From assembly GCA_025361365.1 (NCBI GenBank), contig JANYAM010000190.1, positions 1 through 64,000 on the forward strand: DNA of 64,000 bases. Reading direction: 5' to 3'. How positions within the stretch are numbered: position 1 is the first letter of the stretch; every line of letters starts with the position of its first letter. Below, piece after piece: positions 63,799 through 64,000 of this stretch. This stretch comes from Opitutus sp. GTDB lineage: Bacteria > Verrucomicrobiota > Verrucomicrobiia > Opitutales > Opitutaceae. The notes below the pieces were generated by a model that worked only from the letters and a program-made list of their open reading frames with translations, was not told the DNA's origin and made no database searches. A program made the position numbers and the translations under genes.

Positions 63799-64000
63799 TT
63801 AACCGGCGGCCGGAGCCGCCTTCCGCCCGAAGGCCGGGTCCACCTTGAGCAACGCCGTCACCACGAAGGACGGCAGGGTGGTCAAGCAGACCCAGCCGAA
63901 GAAGTTCACGTAACCAAAATGTTCCTGGAGCCAGCCGGCGCCCATGCCGGGCAGCATCATGCTGAGGGCCATGAAGCCCGTGCAGATGGCGTAATGCGCG
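63799..64000 (-). CDS. MFS-type membrane transporter, C-terminal fragment (runs off the window)
   Basis: Minus strand ...HYAICTGFMALSMMLPGMGAGWLQEHFGYVNFFGWVCLTTLPSFVVTALLKVDPAFGRKAAPAAG*. Confidence 0.75.
   Translation of the reverse strand, partial: AHYAICTGFMALSMMLPGMGAGWLQEHFGYVNFFGWVCLTTLPSFVVTALLKVDPAFGRKAAPAAG

Noticed and set aside
1-64000. CRISPR arrays
   Set aside because: The repeats seen are dispersed palindromes of differing sequence; no regularly spaced direct-repeat/spacer series and no cas genes were found.
1-64000. tRNA or rRNA genes
   Set aside because: No segment recognised with convincing tRNA loop motifs plus CCA-type end or rRNA signatures by eye; a tRNAscan-SE/Infernal run would be needed to exclude them.

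Overview
64 kb of high-GC bacterial chromosome. Protein families and gene neighbourhoods suggest an Opitutaceae-like Verrucomicrobiota, which is an inference. About 50 coding regions are supported. Many are housekeeping genes: queC, rnd, rlmN, miaB, gmk, gnd, dnaN, pssA, ilvA and pdxH. There is an oleC-oleD pair, a maltodextrin/starch locus (GH13, MFS, malQ, GH31, TonB receptor, GH13-esterase fusion) and a carbamoyltransferase/SxtJ/DUF5989/SGNH-TPR cassette. A mazEF pair sits beside a low-GC island of two orphan ORFs. The most striking signal is a dense set of about 13 short composite palindromes in the first ~36 kb. Each is two inverted hairpins with GTAG, GGAG or GTGG feet, i.e. REPIN-like. 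They are used in two ways. (i) At least five lie in-frame inside conserved genes (oleD, a TrmH-family methylase, twice in an RlmD-like methylase, lplA) and are translated as loop peptides such as VAGVxDPG...PGSATPAT. (ii) At least five gene ends take their TAG stop codon from the GTAG foot, including two convergent gene pairs where one palindrome supplies both stops. Other observations: a 184-bp MITE-like inverted repeat, several imperfect-palindrome spacer repeats, an MBL-fold gene split by one in-frame TGA, a threonine deaminase with no ATG/GTG/TTG start, a cysteine-less LOV-like PAS kinase with a degenerate receiver, and a solitary RelE-like gene next to pssA. All calls come from reading the sequence; no database search was run.
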